Assembly (NCBI RefSeq): GCF_005144715.1
Contig: NZ_SWKR01000001.1
Coordinates: 310,001 to 374,000, forward strand
DNA length: 64,000 bases
Reading direction: 5' to 3'
Source: Sphingomonas baiyangensis
GTDB taxonomy: Bacteria; Pseudomonadota; Alphaproteobacteria; Sphingomonadales; Sphingomonadaceae
A model generated the notes under the pieces. That model was given only the letters and a program-made list of their open reading frames with translations, was not told the DNA's origin and made no database searches. The position numbers and the translations under genes are program-made. Positions 46,504 to 57,400 of this stretch are shown here, in pieces (the stretch's first letter is position 1; each line of letters starts with the position of its first letter).

Positions 46504-48297
46504 TTACCCCTTGTACAGCGCGTCGAGCCGTTCGCCGTACACGCCGCGCAGCACGTGCCGGCGGATCTTGAGGCTGGGGGTCAGCTGCTCGTTCTCGATC
46601 GTGAACGGTCCGTCGGCGACGATGAAGCGGCGGATGCGTTCGATCTGCGACAGGTCCTTGTTGACGCGCTCGACCGCCACGCCCAGCGCCGCCTTGAAGC
46701 CATGATCCTGCGAAAGCCGCGCGAAATCGCAGCCCGTCGCCGATTTGGCGCAATATTCCTGCACCCATTCGGGATCGGGCACGAGCACGGCGACCATATA
46801 GGGCTTGCGGTCGCCATGGATCATCGCCTGCACGATCTCGGGTTGCAGCGTCAGCATCCCCTCGATCTTCTGCGGCGCGACATTGTCGCCCTTGTCGTTG
46901 ACGATGATGTCCTTCTTGCGATCGGTGATCTGTATGCGCCCCTTGGCGTCGATCAGTCCGATATCGCCGGTGTGCAGCCAGCCGTCCTTGAGCACGCGCG
47001 CGGTCTCTGCCTCGTTGCGCCAATAGCCGTGCATCACCAGCTCGCCGCGCACGAGGATCTCGCCGTCGTCGGCGATGCGCACCTCGGTGTTCTTGAGCGG
47101 CGGGCCGACGGTGTCCATCTTGAGCCCCGCCGACGGGCGGTTGCACGAGATGACGGGCGCCGCCTCGGTCTGGCCATAGCCTTGCAGGAAGGTGAGGCCC
47201 AGCGACTGGAAGAATTGGCCAACCTCGGGATTGAGCGGCGCGCCGCCCGATACCATCGCCTTCATGCGCCCGCCAAAGCGCTTCGCGATCTTGGGCTTGA
47301 GCGCGCGGTCGACGACGAACTGCATCGGCCGATCCCACAGCGGCACGCCGCCCGAAGCCTGCTTGGCGCCGATCGAAACCGCGCGATCGAGCATATAGGC
47401 GGGCACGCGGCCCTGCTTCTCGATCGCCTTCGAGATACGCTGGCGCAGCACCTCGAACAGACGTGGCACCACGACCATGATCGTGGGGCGCACTTCCTCA
47501 ATGTTCGAGGCGAGCTTGTCGAGCCCTTCGCTGTAGTAGATCTCGCCACCCAGCCCGATGGGGAAATGCTGGCCGCCCGAATGCTCATAGGCGTGGCTCA
47601 GCGGCAGGAACGACAGGAACACCTCCTCGTCCCAGCCGAAATCCTCGCTGATGACGGCGCAGCATCCCTCGACATTGTGGAGGATCGCGCCGTGATGCTG
47701 CATCACGCCGCGCGGGCTGCCGCCGGTGCCGCTGGTGTAAATGATGCAGGCGAGGTCGCCACGCTGGAAAAAGGCCTGCGCGGCGACGATGTCGGGATCG
47801 GTGTCGTGCGCCGCGATCAGCGCGTCCCACTGGTGGAAGGCGATCGCGCCCGACTGGCTCTGGCGCAGATCGTCGATGCCGATCAGATGTTCGGCGCCCC
47901 CGGCGTGCAGCGCGGCGGGCAGCAGCGTGCGCGCCAGCTTGCCCGTCGACACGATGATCGCGCGGGCACCCGAATTCTCGATGATGTGCTGGTGGTCGCG
48001 TTCGGTGTTGGTCGTGTAGGTGGGCACGGTCACGCAGCCCGCCGCCATGATCGCCAAGTCGCTGATGCACCATTCGGGGCGGTTCTCGCTCACCAGCATC
48101 ACGCGGTCGCCGGGCGAAAGGCCGATCGCCTTCAACGCGGTGGCGAGGCTCGCGACCTTGCGCGCCGCCTCGGCCCAGCTCGTCGACACCCATTTGCCGT
48201 CGCGCTTGGCCCACAGGAACGGCCGGTCGCCACGCTCGCGCGCACGCGCAAAGAACATCGTCACGAGATTGGGGAAATGTTCGAGCTGGCGTGCCAC
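46504..48297 (-). CDS. Long-chain fatty acid-CoA ligase (AMP-forming)
   Basis: ANL-superfamily enzyme of 597 residues. ATP-binding motif YTSGTGGSPRGVMQHH, A5 motif QGYGQTEAAPVIS, and GWLHTGDIGLIDAKGRIQITDRKKDIIVNDKGDNVAP-type motifs A7-A8 are clear; the C-terminal Lys region is near LTPSLKIRRHVLRG. It resembles FadD15-like ligases that activate long-chain fatty acids for lipid synthesis or degradation. No fad operon is next to it. Start at ATG 48297. Confidence 0.9.
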   Translation of the reverse strand: MARQLEHFPNLVTMFFARARERGDRPFLWAKRDGKWVSTSWAEAARKVASLATALKAIGLSPGDRVMLVSENRPEWCISDLAIMAAGCVTVPTYTTNTERDHQHIIENSGARAIIVSTGKLARTLLPAALHAGGAEHLIGIDDLRQSQSGAIAFHQWDALIAAHDTDPDIVAAQAFFQRGDLACIIYTSGTGGSPRGVMQHHGAILHNVEGCCAVISEDFGWDEEVFLSFLPLSHAYEHSGGQHFPIGLGGEIYYSEGLDKLASNIEEVRPTIMVVVPRLFEVLRQRISKAIEKQGRVPAYMLDRAVSIGAKQASGGVPLWDRPMQFVVDRALKPKIAKRFGGRMKAMVSGGAPLNPEVGQFFQSLGLTFLQGYGQTEAAPVISCNRPSAGLKMDTVGPPLKNTEVRIADDGEILVRGELVMHGYWRNEAETARVLKDGWLHTGDIGLIDAKGRIQITDRKKDIIVNDKGDNVAPQKIEGMLTLQPEIVQAMIHGDRKPYMVAVLVPDPEWVQEYCAKSATGCDFARLSQDHGFKAALGVAVERVNKDLSQIERIRRFIVADGPFTIENEQLTPSLKIRRHVLRGVYGERLDALYKG

Positions 48298-48348
48298 TGG
48301 TCTCTCCTCGCCCCTCGCGCCTCTAGCGGGCGCGATACGGCATGATTG

Positions 48349-50010
48349 TCATTGCGTGAGCGCGGTGCCGACGCTGCGTGGATCGGCGGCGCCCACCCAG
48401 CCCGAGGGCGTGCGCTGAAGCGCGGTGAGCTTCGATCCGAGATCGGCCGTCCGCGTCGCGCCGATCGCCGCCATGCCCGGTGCAAGCGCGCGGCCGGCGT
48501 CATTGTCCTCGATCATCAGGCCGGCGCGGTCGAAATAGAGGTTGGGCAGCGCCAGCGCGTCGCCCACGGGCAGGCCCCAGTCGAGCACGCCCACCAGCGT
48601 CTTGGCGACATGCATGATGATGCGCTTGCCGCCTGCCGAGCCCACCGCGAGGATCGGCTGGTCCTCGCCATCATAGACGATCGTCGGCGACATCGACGAG
48701 AGCGGCCGCTTGCCGGGCTCGACGCGATTGGCGACGGCCGCGCCGTCGCGCTCGGGTGCGAAGGTGAAGTCGGTCAGCTCGTTGTTGAGCACCAGTCCGT
48801 TCGCCACCACCTGGCTGCCGAACGCGCTTTCGACCGTCGAGGTCATGCTCACCATGTCGCCTTCGGCGTCGATCGCGACGAAATGCGTCGTGCCCGCCAC
48901 CTCGTTCTGCACTGCGGCGGTCCGCGGCTGCGCACCCGGCGGCGTGCCGGCCGACCATGCGGTCGCCACGTCGCCGCGTGCGATCAGCTGTGAGCGGCGC
49001 GCGATATAGCCTGGGTCGATCAGCCCGGCGACGGGGACCGACACGAAATCGGGATCACCGAGATATTTCTCGCGATCGGCATAGGCCAGCCGCATCGATT
49101 CACCGAGCAGCACCCAGGCCTGCGGCGAGCCCGCGCCCATCGCCTTCATGTCGAAGCGTTCGAGCTGGCCGAGGATCTGGATCACCGTCGTCGCGCCCGA
49201 CGAGGGCGGGCCCATGCCGCAGATCTTGTAGCTGCGATAGCGGCCGCAGACCGGCGGGCGCGCCTTGGCTTCATAGACGGCGAGATCGGCCGTCGTCATA
49301 TCGCCCGGCGCACCGCGCGAGCCGTTGATGGCGGCGACCAGCGCCTCGGCATTGCCGCCGGTGTAGAATGCATCGGGGCCTTCGGCAGCGATGCGCTTGA
49401 GCAGCGCGGCAAGCTCAGGATTGCGCACCGTATCGCCTTCGCGCACGGCAGTACCGCCCGGCGCATAGAGCGCCCCGATCGCCGGAAAGTCCTTCCACGC
49501 CGGCGCCAGCCCCGCAGCGGCGCCAGCCAGCGGCGCGGTAACGGCGAAGCCCTGCTCGGCCAGCCGGATCGCGGGCGCGAACAGCGCCGACCATTCGAGC
49601 TTGCCCCATTTGCGATGCGCCATCGCCGCCAGCCGGATATTGCCCGGCACGCCGACCGAACGCCCGCTCATCCAGCCGTCGCGGAACGGCATCGGCTTGC
49701 CGTCGACGCCCATGAAGCGATCGGGACGTGCGGCGGCGGGTGCAGCCTCGCGGCCGTCGATCGACGAAAGCAGCCGCGTCTCAGCATCGTGATGCAGAAA
49801 GAAGCCGCCGCCGCCGAAGCCGCTCGACTGCGGTTCGACGACAGTGAGCGCGAGCATCATCGCAAGCGCCGCATCGGCAGCGCTGCCGCCCGCCGCCAGC
49901 ATCTCGCGCCCCGCCTCGCTGGCGCGCGGATCGGCCGAGGCGACGACGCCCTGCGCCGCAAGCGGTGCGGGCGCGAGAGCAAGCAGCAATGCGACGACAA
50001 GTTTCTTCAT
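48349..50010 (-). CDS. ggt: Gamma-glutamyltransferase
   Basis: Ntn hydrolase of 553 residues, exported (MKKLVVALLLALAPAPLAAQ). The nucleophile Thr is in AGTTHFVAIDAEGDMVSMTST at about residue 373, where self-cleavage would split the large and small subunits. FGGGGFFLHHD, PGKRPLSSMSPTIV and AVGSAGGKRIIMHV are typical GGT blocks. It hydrolyses or transfers gamma-glutamyl groups of glutathione in the periplasm. It is 54 bases downstream of the TonB receptor on the same strand, possibly in the same transcript. Confidence 0.92.
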   Translation of the reverse strand: MKKLVVALLLALAPAPLAAQGVVASADPRASEAGREMLAAGGSAADAALAMMLALTVVEPQSSGFGGGGFFLHHDAETRLLSSIDGREAAPAAARPDRFMGVDGKPMPFRDGWMSGRSVGVPGNIRLAAMAHRKWGKLEWSALFAPAIRLAEQGFAVTAPLAGAAAGLAPAWKDFPAIGALYAPGGTAVREGDTVRNPELAALLKRIAAEGPDAFYTGGNAEALVAAINGSRGAPGDMTTADLAVYEAKARPPVCGRYRSYKICGMGPPSSGATTVIQILGQLERFDMKAMGAGSPQAWVLLGESMRLAYADREKYLGDPDFVSVPVAGLIDPGYIARRSQLIARGDVATAWSAGTPPGAQPRTAAVQNEVAGTTHFVAIDAEGDMVSMTSTVESAFGSQVVANGLVLNNELTDFTFAPERDGAAVANRVEPGKRPLSSMSPTIVYDGEDQPILAVGSAGGKRIIMHVAKTLVGVLDWGLPVGDALALPNLYFDRAGLMIEDNDAGRALAPGMAAIGATRTADLGSKLTALQRTPSGWVGAADPRSVGTALTQ

Positions 50011-50064
50011 GTCCGCAACGACTAGCGGGGAAAGATCGCCCCGCAAAGCCGCTACGTCACGGCG

Positions 50065-52179
50065 CTACAGGTCGACCGACGCCGAAAGGCGGAGCGTGCG
50101 CGGTGCACCCTGCAACAGATAGCCGCCGAACGACGACGACCAATAGGCGGCGTTGAACACGTTATCGACGCCGGCGCGCAGCGTGACCGGCGCATCGCCC
50201 GCGGCGATCACATAGCGCGCGCCGAGATCGACGCGCGTCCAGTCGTCGAGCGCGAGCGTGTTGGCGAGGTTCACCTGCTGCGGCCCGGTATGCACCAGCC
50301 GCGCGGTGAGCGTGGCGCCGCCCGCCAGATCCCATTCGGCCAGCGCATTGACCAGATAGTCGGGCACGCCGACGGCCTCGTTGCCGTCGTTCAGCCCGTC
50401 CTGCGTGCGTTGCAGCGTGGCGTCGTTGATCGAGAAGCCGCCGATCAGCCGCAGGCCCGGCGTCGGCTCGGCATCGATCGCGACCTCGATCCCGCGATTG
50501 CGCTGCTCGCCATCGACGACGAATTCGAGTCCGCCGGCCACGGGCACGGTGACGCCGCTCGGCTGCTCGGTCTGGTAGAGCGCGACGCTGGCATTGATGC
50601 CGGGCGCCGACCATTTGGCGCCGATCTCATATTGTACCGACCGGAAGGGCGGGAATATCTCGCCCGGATTGATGACCGTGGCGGGTGCCGTCGGCCCCTG
50701 TGCCAGCCCTTCGATCCGGTTGGCGTAGAGCGACAGCCCGGCGGCGGGCTTCACCGCCAGCCCGATCACCGGCGTCCATGCATCCTCGTCATAGTCGCTT
50801 TCGACCGAACCATCGGCATAGGCATAGGAGATAAGCCGCAGATGCTGGTAGCGCACGCCCGCCGTCAGCAGCACGCGGTCGTCGAGCGCGCCGAGCGTGT
50901 CCGACAAATAGACGCTTTCGAGTCGGCTGCGGCTGCGCGGGCCGGGATCGGCAAGGTTGCCGCCGACGAATACCGATGCGGGCTCGGGCACCTGTGGCGT
51001 ATCGTACAGGTTGGTGGCGAAGCTCGCCTGGAAATCGAAGGCGTTACGATTGACCTGCCGGATCGCCGACGCGCCGAGATTGAGCTCGTGGCTGATGCCG
51101 CCCGTCAGGGCCCTGCCGCGGATGCCGACCTGCGCGGCCTCGTTATTGTCGGTGCGCGGCACGCGGAAACCGAAGGCGGTGCCGTCGCCCGTAGCCGAAT
51201 CGGTGACGGTGACGGTTGAGTAGTTGCCGTCCTCGCTGCCGTCGCGCGCACCGATCGAGCCATAGAGCATCCAGTCGGGCGCCAGATCGACCTCGGCCGC
51301 CAGTACGCCGAAGATGTCGCGCAATTCGGTGAACGTGAAGGCTTGTGCGTAATTGGCGGCGGCGCGCGGCACGCGGGGAATGGCGGTGTCGGCCACCGTC
51401 ACCGTCGGCCGCCCGCGATCGACCGTTACGCGCTGCCACGCCAGATCGAGCGAGACGCGCACCCCCTGCCCCCGCCAGTCGAACCCGCCGCCCAGCACCC
51501 AGGCGCTGCGGAACTCGTTCTCGACGCCGATATCACCCTCGCGCCCCGCGCCGTTGATGCGCACGCCCAAGGCGCCGCTGTCGCCCAGCCGGCGCGACAC
51601 GTCGAAGCTGCCGCCCAGATGGCTGCGGCCAAGGAAATTGGCGGTGAGGCGCGTCAGCGGCTGCTCACCCGCGCGCTTGAGGCTGAGGTTCACGCCGCCG
51701 CCGATGCCCGATCCGCCGGGCGCCGCGCCGTTGAGGAACGCGTTGGCGCCGTTCAAGAGCTGCACGTCCTGATAGAGTTCGGGCGCGACGAGCTGGCGCG
51801 GCGCCAAGCCGTACAGCCCGTCGATGGCGATATCGTCGCTGAACAGCGGAAAGCCGCGCACCACGAACAGTTCGGCCGAATTGCCGAAGCCATAGGTGGT
51901 GCGCACCGACGGATCGTTCTCGAGCACCTGCCCCAGCGTCTGCGACTGCTGGTTGAGGATCAGCGTTTCGCTGTACGACTTGACCGCGAAAGGCACATCC
52001 TCGGCCGCCTTGTCGCCGAGCACGCCGACGCGGCCGCCCTGCTCCACCTGCGTGCGGTTCTCGGCCTGCGCGGTGACGACGATCTCTTCGTCGCCGGTCG
52101 CCTGCTGCGCCAGCGCGGCAGGTGCGAGCGCGGTGGTAGCGGCAAGCAGCGCAAGGCTGCGGCCAATGACATTCTGCAT
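50065..52179 (-). CDS. TonB-dependent siderophore receptor
   Basis: Outer-membrane receptor of 704 residues with a signal peptide ([26 protein letters not shown]) and a TonB box (EEIVVTAQ). The plug has [27 protein letters not shown]-type sequence and [23 protein letters not shown] with [23 protein letters not shown]. The barrel ends in RLSASVDL. It resembles ferrichrome-type receptors. With the PepSY protein and small membrane protein upstream and a Fur-box-like site, an iron-siderophore substrate is likely. Confidence 0.92.
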   Translation of the reverse strand: MQNVIGRSLALLAATTALAPAALAQQATGDEEIVVTAQAENRTQVEQGGRVGVLGDKAAEDVPFAVKSYSETLILNQQSQTLGQVLENDPSVRTTYGFGNSAELFVVRGFPLFSDDIAIDGLYGLAPRQLVAPELYQDVQLLNGANAFLNGAAPGGSGIGGGVNLSLKRAGEQPLTRLTANFLGRSHLGGSFDVSRRLGDSGALGVRINGAGREGDIGVENEFRSAWVLGGGFDWRGQGVRVSLDLAWQRVTVDRGRPTVTVADTAIPRVPRAAANYAQAFTFTELRDIFGVLAAEVDLAPDWMLYGSIGARDGSEDGNYSTVTVTDSATGDGTAFGFRVPRTDNNEAAQVGIRGRALTGGISHELNLGASAIRQVNRNAFDFQASFATNLYDTPQVPEPASVFVGGNLADPGPRSRSRLESVYLSDTLGALDDRVLLTAGVRYQHLRLISYAYADGSVESDYDEDAWTPVIGLAVKPAAGLSLYANRIEGLAQGPTAPATVINPGEIFPPFRSVQYEIGAKWSAPGINASVALYQTEQPSGVTVPVAGGLEFVVDGEQRNRGIEVAIDAEPTPGLRLIGGFSINDATLQRTQDGLNDGNEAVGVPDYLVNALAEWDLAGGATLTARLVHTGPQQVNLANTLALDDWTRVDLGARYVIAAGDAPVTLRAGVDNVFNAAYWSSSFGGYLLQGAPRTLRLSASVDL

Positions 52180-52202
52180 CGTTCAATTTTCCCCGTAGCG
52201 GA

Positions 52203-52220
52203 CCGCCCTCCCCGGGGCGG
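52203..52220 (-). terminator. Small hairpin between TonB receptor and small membrane gene
   Basis: Arms CCGCCC and GGGCGG with a 6-base loop, in the 58-base gap. No T-run follows. It may lower expression of downstream genes or stabilise the message; nothing more can be said. Confidence 0.3.
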
Positions 52221-52237
52221 CATATCCTGTCGTTCGG

Positions 52238-52423
52238 CTATTGGCGGCGCACGGCCTGCGCGACGACGACCGCGACGACGGGCAAGGCGAGCGCGATCCA
52301 CGCCAGCACGTCGTGCAGGCCGTCGCCGATCAACGCGGCGATCAGGCCGATCATCGTCGCCGCCGCGAGCAGCCCCGGCCATGCGAAGATGGCCCATGCG
52401 CCCCGCGCCCGTCCGGCGCTCAT
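52238..52423 (-). CDS. Small two-helix membrane protein of the iron locus
   Basis: Protein of 61 residues starting [17 protein letters not shown]. Two helices ([20 protein letters not shown] and [20 protein letters not shown]) fill most of the sequence. The ATG overlaps the PepSY stop as ATGA, so the two are translationally coupled. I recognise no family with certainty. Small membrane proteins of this type recur beside PepSY/TonB genes and may support ferric reduction; that is inference. Confidence 0.7.
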   Translation of the reverse strand: MSAGRARGAWAIFAWPGLLAAATMIGLIAALIGDGLHDVLAWIALALPVVAVVVAQAVRRQ

Positions 52424-53580
52424 TCGGCGGGCATCCATTGTTCGATCGCCGGCGCTGGCGGCGCGCGCGCCGGCGTCTGCGCATGGCGGCGCTTGGCAAC
52501 CCAGAGATACACGCCCGAGCCCAGCACCAGAATCGTGAACAGCGTCATCGCCGCCCAGATCAGCTTGAGCGGCAGCCCGCCATAATCGCCGAAGTGCAGC
52601 GGGCGCGAGAGCTGGAGCGCCTTCATGTACCAGGGCATCGGACGCACTGCCGAGAGCTCGCCCGAAAGCGCATCGACCAGTACCGGCGTCAGGAGCCCCT
52701 TGGTCAGCGGCGTGTCGCCCTGCAGGAACACCGCATAATGATGCCGGCTCGAATAGGCGACGCCGGGAAAGGCGACGAACTGGACGCGGTTGCCGGGCAT
52801 CGCCGCGCGCGCGGTATCGACGGCGCCTTGGATCGAGGCCAGCCGCGCGGGGTCGGGCGGCGGCAGGCGGCGTGCGTCATAGACCCGCGTCACGCCCGCC
52901 AGATCATGGTCGCGCCACTGCGTCACCAGCGGATCGGCGAGCGTGTGGATCACACCCGTCAGTCCCACCACCAGCGTCCATGCGAGCGTGACGATGCCGA
53001 GCAGATTGTGCCAGTCGAGCCACTGCACGCGCCGGCTGCGCGTGGCGCGTACCGTGCCGAAATCGAGCTTGCGCATGAACGGCGCGTAGAGAATGACGCC
53101 CGAGACGATCGCGATCGCGAACAGCACGCCCATCACGCCCAGGAACAACATGCCCGGCAGCCCGGCGAACATGTCGGTATGCAGTTGCAGGATGAAGTGC
53201 ATCACGCCGTCCTCGGCGAGCACGCCCACGGGCTCGGCGGTGCGCTGGTCGAACGCGGTGATCGTCATGTCGCCGCCCGCGGCATCGGGCGCGGGGCCGG
53301 TGGTGATGTTGGCGACGGGCCGATCCTCGTCGAAGCTCATGTAGAGCCCCACTTCGCCCGGCCGCTCGGCGAGCGCGCGCGCGAGCAATTCGTCGAGTGG
53401 GCGCAGCGGCGCGTCGGCGGCAAGTTGCGCGAGCGGCGGCGCGTCGTCGGTCAGCGCGTCGATCTCGTCGTGGAAGATCAGCGGCAGGCCGGTAAGGCAC
53501 AGCATCAGCAGGAACAGCGTGCACACCAGGCTCGACCAGCGATGCACGATCTGCCAGCCGCGAATCGTCGCGCGCGTCAT
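52420..53580 (-). CDS. PepSY-associated TM helix protein (iron uptake)
   Basis: Protein of 386 residues with four main helices ([77 protein letters not shown]). Conserved His residues in VHRWSS, DWHNLLG and LHTDMF suggest heme binding as in FsrB/PiuB-like ferric-siderophore reductases. The periplasmic part contains PepSY repeats. It begins a Fur-box-controlled unit with the small membrane protein and TonB receptor; the box is 23 bases before the ATG. Confidence 0.88.
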   Translation of the reverse strand: MTRATIRGWQIVHRWSSLVCTLFLLMLCLTGLPLIFHDEIDALTDDAPPLAQLAADAPLRPLDELLARALAERPGEVGLYMSFDEDRPVANITTGPAPDAAGGDMTITAFDQRTAEPVGVLAEDGVMHFILQLHTDMFAGLPGMLFLGVMGVLFAIAIVSGVILYAPFMRKLDFGTVRATRSRRVQWLDWHNLLGIVTLAWTLVVGLTGVIHTLADPLVTQWRDHDLAGVTRVYDARRLPPPDPARLASIQGAVDTARAAMPGNRVQFVAFPGVAYSSRHHYAVFLQGDTPLTKGLLTPVLVDALSGELSAVRPMPWYMKALQLSRPLHFGDYGGLPLKLIWAAMTLFTILVLGSGVYLWVAKRRHAQTPARAPPAPAIEQWMPAE

Positions 53581-53602
53581 GCGGCTGCACCGGCAAGGCT
53601 GG

Positions 53603-53621
53603 TATTGCGAGGCATTCTCAT
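53603..53621 (-). promoter_or_regulatory. Fur-box-like site before PepSY gene
   Basis: The 19 bases TATTGCGAGGCATTCTCAT read like the common ATTGCGAATCATTCTCAT version of the Fur box with two changes in the middle. It lies 23 bases before the PepSY start, where a repressor would block transcription. Fur control is inferred. Confidence 0.55.
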
Positions 53622-53757
53622 GGCAGCGCTACGCCGCTCGCGCTACCCGCGCAAGCGCTTTCTTGCGAGCGGCTCGCAGCCGGCGGGCGGTGCGCGGCGT
53701 TGCAATCGGTCGGGCCCTGCCCCTATGGCGGTGCCGGCCCAGTCTGGAGATCGCCGC

Positions 53758-54870
<1,113 letters not shown>

Positions 54871-54892
54871 CGCCACCAACAGGAGAGATGCG

Positions 54893-55273
54893 ATGTTCAG
54901 CCATGTGATGCTCGGCGCCAACGATATCGAAGCCTCGAAGGCATTCTACGATGCGACGCTGGGCGCGCTGGGCATCCAGCCCGGCCGCACCGACGACAAG
55001 GGCCGCGTCATCTACATGCATCCGGGCGGGCTGTTCCTGCTAACCAAGCCGATCGACGGCGAGCCCGCCTGCCACGCGAACGGCGGCACCGTGGGCTTCG
55101 CCGCGTCGTCGACCGACGTCGCCGATGCATGGCACAAGGCCGGCGTCGAGGCGGGCGGCACCGCGATCGAGGATGCGCCGGGCTGGCGCTCGAACGCGTT
55201 CGGGCGGCTGTATCTGGCCTATCTACGCGATCCCGCCGGCAACAAGATCTGCGCGATGCACCGCGAGGGCTGA
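54893..55273 (+). CDS. VOC-family (glyoxalase-fold) protein
   Basis: Protein of 126 residues. MFSHVMLGANDIEASKAFYDATLGALG and LYLAYLRDPAGNKICAMH are the two halves of a VOC domain. The site residues H and the late E/D of metal-binding VOC enzymes are only partly conserved, so catalysis cannot be assigned. A perfect AGGAGAG lies 5 bases before the ATG at 54893. Its location between frmA and fghA suggests a role in glutathione-adduct chemistry. Confidence 0.88.
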   Translation: MFSHVMLGANDIEASKAFYDATLGALGIQPGRTDDKGRVIYMHPGGLFLLTKPIDGEPACHANGGTVGFAASSTDVADAWHKAGVEAGGTAIEDAPGWRSNAFGRLYLAYLRDPAGNKICAMHREG

Positions 55274-55278
55274 TCGGC

Positions 55279-56121
55279 ATGGCGATGGAGACGGTCTCGA
55301 CCGCACGGGCATTCGGCGGCACGCAGGGCGTGTACCGCCACGCCTCGACGGCGACGGGCACGCCGATGACCTTCTCGGTGTTCGTGCCGCCGCACGACGA
55401 AGGCGCGAAACTGCCGGTGCTCTGGTATCTGTCGGGCCTGACCTGCACGCACGCCAACGTGACCGACAAGGGCGAGTATCGCCGTGCCTGCGTCGATCAC
55501 GGTATCGTCTTCATCGCTCCCGACACCAGCCCGCGCGGCGATGGCGTGCCCGACGACGAAGCGTATGATTTCGGGCAGGGCGCGGGCTTCTACGTCGATG
55601 CCACGCAGGCGCCGTGGGACACGCATTTCAACATGCGCCGCTATGTCGAGGACGAACTGCCCGCGCTGATCGCCGCCGAGTTCCCCGTGGCCGATCTCAC
55701 GCGGCAGGCGATCACCGGCCATTCGATGGGCGGGCATGGCGCGCTCACCATCGGCCTGCGCAATCCCGATCGGTTCAAGAGCGTCTCGGCCTTCGCGCCG
55801 ATCGTGGCGCCGTGTCAGTGCCCGTGGGGCGAAAAGGCGCTCGGCGGCTATCTCGGCAGCGACCGCGCGGCGTGGCGCGCGTACGACGCAGTCGCGATGA
55901 TCGAGGACGGCGCACGGCTGCCCGAACTGCTCGTCGATCAGGGCGAGGACGATGCGTTTCTCGCCGAACAGCTCAAGCCCGAGCTGCTCGAAGCCGCCTG
56001 CCGCGACGCGGGCATCGACCTCACGCTCCGGATGCGCGCCGGTTACGACCACAGCTATTATTTCATCTCGACCTTCATGCGCGATCACATCGCCTGGCAT
56101 GCCGAGCGGCTGAAGGCGTGA
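55279..56121 (+). CDS. fghA: S-formylglutathione hydrolase
   Basis: Esterase of 280 residues. The nucleophile is in [15 protein letters not shown], the acid Asp in [10 protein letters not shown] and the His in [36 protein letters not shown] and [13 protein letters not shown] are family-specific. It releases formate and glutathione from S-formylglutathione. ATG 55279 follows the VOC stop by 5 bases; a second ATG at 55285 is possible. Its stop overlaps the next gene by 4 bases. Confidence 0.96.
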   Translation: MAMETVSTARAFGGTQGVYRHASTATGTPMTFSVFVPPHDEGAKLPVLWYLSGLTCTHANVTDKGEYRRACVDHGIVFIAPDTSPRGDGVPDDEAYDFGQGAGFYVDATQAPWDTHFNMRRYVEDELPALIAAEFPVADLTRQAITGHSMGGHGALTIGLRNPDRFKSVSAFAPIVAPCQCPWGEKALGGYLGSDRAAWRAYDAVAMIEDGARLPELLVDQGEDDAFLAEQLKPELLEAACRDAGIDLTLRMRAGYDHSYYFISTFMRDHIAWHAERLKA

Positions 56122-57344
56122 GCGCCTACGACGTCTGCATCGTCGGCGGCGGGCATGGCGGCGCGCAGGCGGCGATCGCGCTTCGGCAGGCGAAGTTCGC
56201 CGGCAGCATCGCGATCATCGGCGACGAGCCCGATCTGCCGTACGAACGTCCGCCGCTTTCGAAGGAGTATCTGTCGGGCGAGAAGCCGTTCGAGCGGATG
56301 CTACTGCGCCCGCCCGCCTTCTGGGCCGAGCGCGACGTGACGATGCTGCTCGGCCGGCGCGTCACTGCGGTCGATCCCGCGGCGCACACGCTCGCGACCG
56401 AAGACGGCGCGACGATCGGCTATGGCGCGCTGATCTGGGCGACGGGCGGCAGCCCGCGCCGCCTGACCTGCGCGGGGCACGACCTTGCCGGCGTCCACAC
56501 CGTGCGCACGCGCGCCGATGCCGACCGCATGATGGCTGAGCTCCCCCGCGTCGCGCGTGCGGTGGTGATCGGTGGGGGCTATATCGGCCTCGAAGCCGCC
56601 GCCGTGCTCGCCAAGGCAGGCAAGCGCGTGACGCTGCTCGAGGCGCTGCCGCGCGTGCTGGCACGCGTCGCGGGCGAGCCGCTGTCGCGCTTCTACGAGG
56701 CCGAGCACCGCGCGCACGGCGTCGATGTGCGACTGGGCGCCGCGGTCGACTGCATTCTCGGCGAGGAAGGCCGCGCCATCGGCGTGCGGCTGGCCGATGG
56801 CGAAGTCGTGCCGGCCGAGATGGTGATCGTCGGCATCGGCATCGTCCCCGCCGTCGAGCCGCTGCTGGCGGCGGGCGCCGCGGGGGGCAACGGCGTGGCC
56901 GTCGATGCGCAATGCCGCACCAGCCTGCCGCACGTCTTCGCGATCGGCGACTGCGCGCTGCACGCCAACGCCTTTGCCGACGGCGCCGAAATCCGCCTCG
57001 AATCGGTGCAGAACGCCAACGACCAGGCCAATGTTGTTGCGCGCATTCTGACGGGCGAGGAAGCCGCCTATCACGCGGTTCCTTGGTTCTGGTCGAACCA
57101 GTATGACCTAAAGCTCCAGACCGTCGGCCTGTCGGCGGGCCACGACGCCGCGATCGTGCGCGGCGACCCCGCCGCGCGCACCTTTTCGCTCGTCTATCTG
57201 AAGGCGGGGCGCGTCATCGCGCTCGATTGCGTCAACATGGTCAAGGACTATGTCCAGGGCCGTAAGCTGGTGGTCGAGGGCATTGCCGCCGACCCGGCGC
57301 AGCTTGCCGATCCGGCGATCCCGCTCAAGCAGCTGGCAGGCTGA
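56118..57344 (+). CDS. FAD-dependent ferredoxin/rubredoxin reductase-like protein
   Basis: Protein of 408 residues, start GTG at 56118 overlapping the fghA stop. FAD-binding [18 protein letters not shown] (G-G-G-x-G-G) and [20 protein letters not shown], then the NAD-binding [27 protein letters not shown], match the ferredoxin-NAD+ reductases of oxygenase and P450 systems. FAIGDCALH and the C-terminal reductase domain with [17 protein letters not shown] complete it. No ferredoxin or oxygenase gene is adjacent, so the partner is unknown. Confidence 0.9.
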   Translation: MSAYDVCIVGGGHGGAQAAIALRQAKFAGSIAIIGDEPDLPYERPPLSKEYLSGEKPFERMLLRPPAFWAERDVTMLLGRRVTAVDPAAHTLATEDGATIGYGALIWATGGSPRRLTCAGHDLAGVHTVRTRADADRMMAELPRVARAVVIGGGYIGLEAAAVLAKAGKRVTLLEALPRVLARVAGEPLSRFYEAEHRAHGVDVRLGAAVDCILGEEGRAIGVRLADGEVVPAEMVIVGIGIVPAVEPLLAAGAAGGNGVAVDAQCRTSLPHVFAIGDCALHANAFADGAEIRLESVQNANDQANVVARILTGEEAAYHAVPWFWSNQYDLKLQTVGLSAGHDAAIVRGDPAARTFSLVYLKAGRVIALDCVNMVKDYVQGRKLVVEGIAADPAQLADPAIPLKQLAG

Positions 57345-57400
57345 GGCTCGACAGCCGGCGCGCAAGCTGGTTCAACGGCGCAACCGGTTTCAGGGGGGAA

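Noticed and set aside
51343-53757. Long frame running into frmA from upstream
   Set aside because: It crosses the TonB receptor and PepSY genes antisense; only the part from ATG 53758 has family homology.
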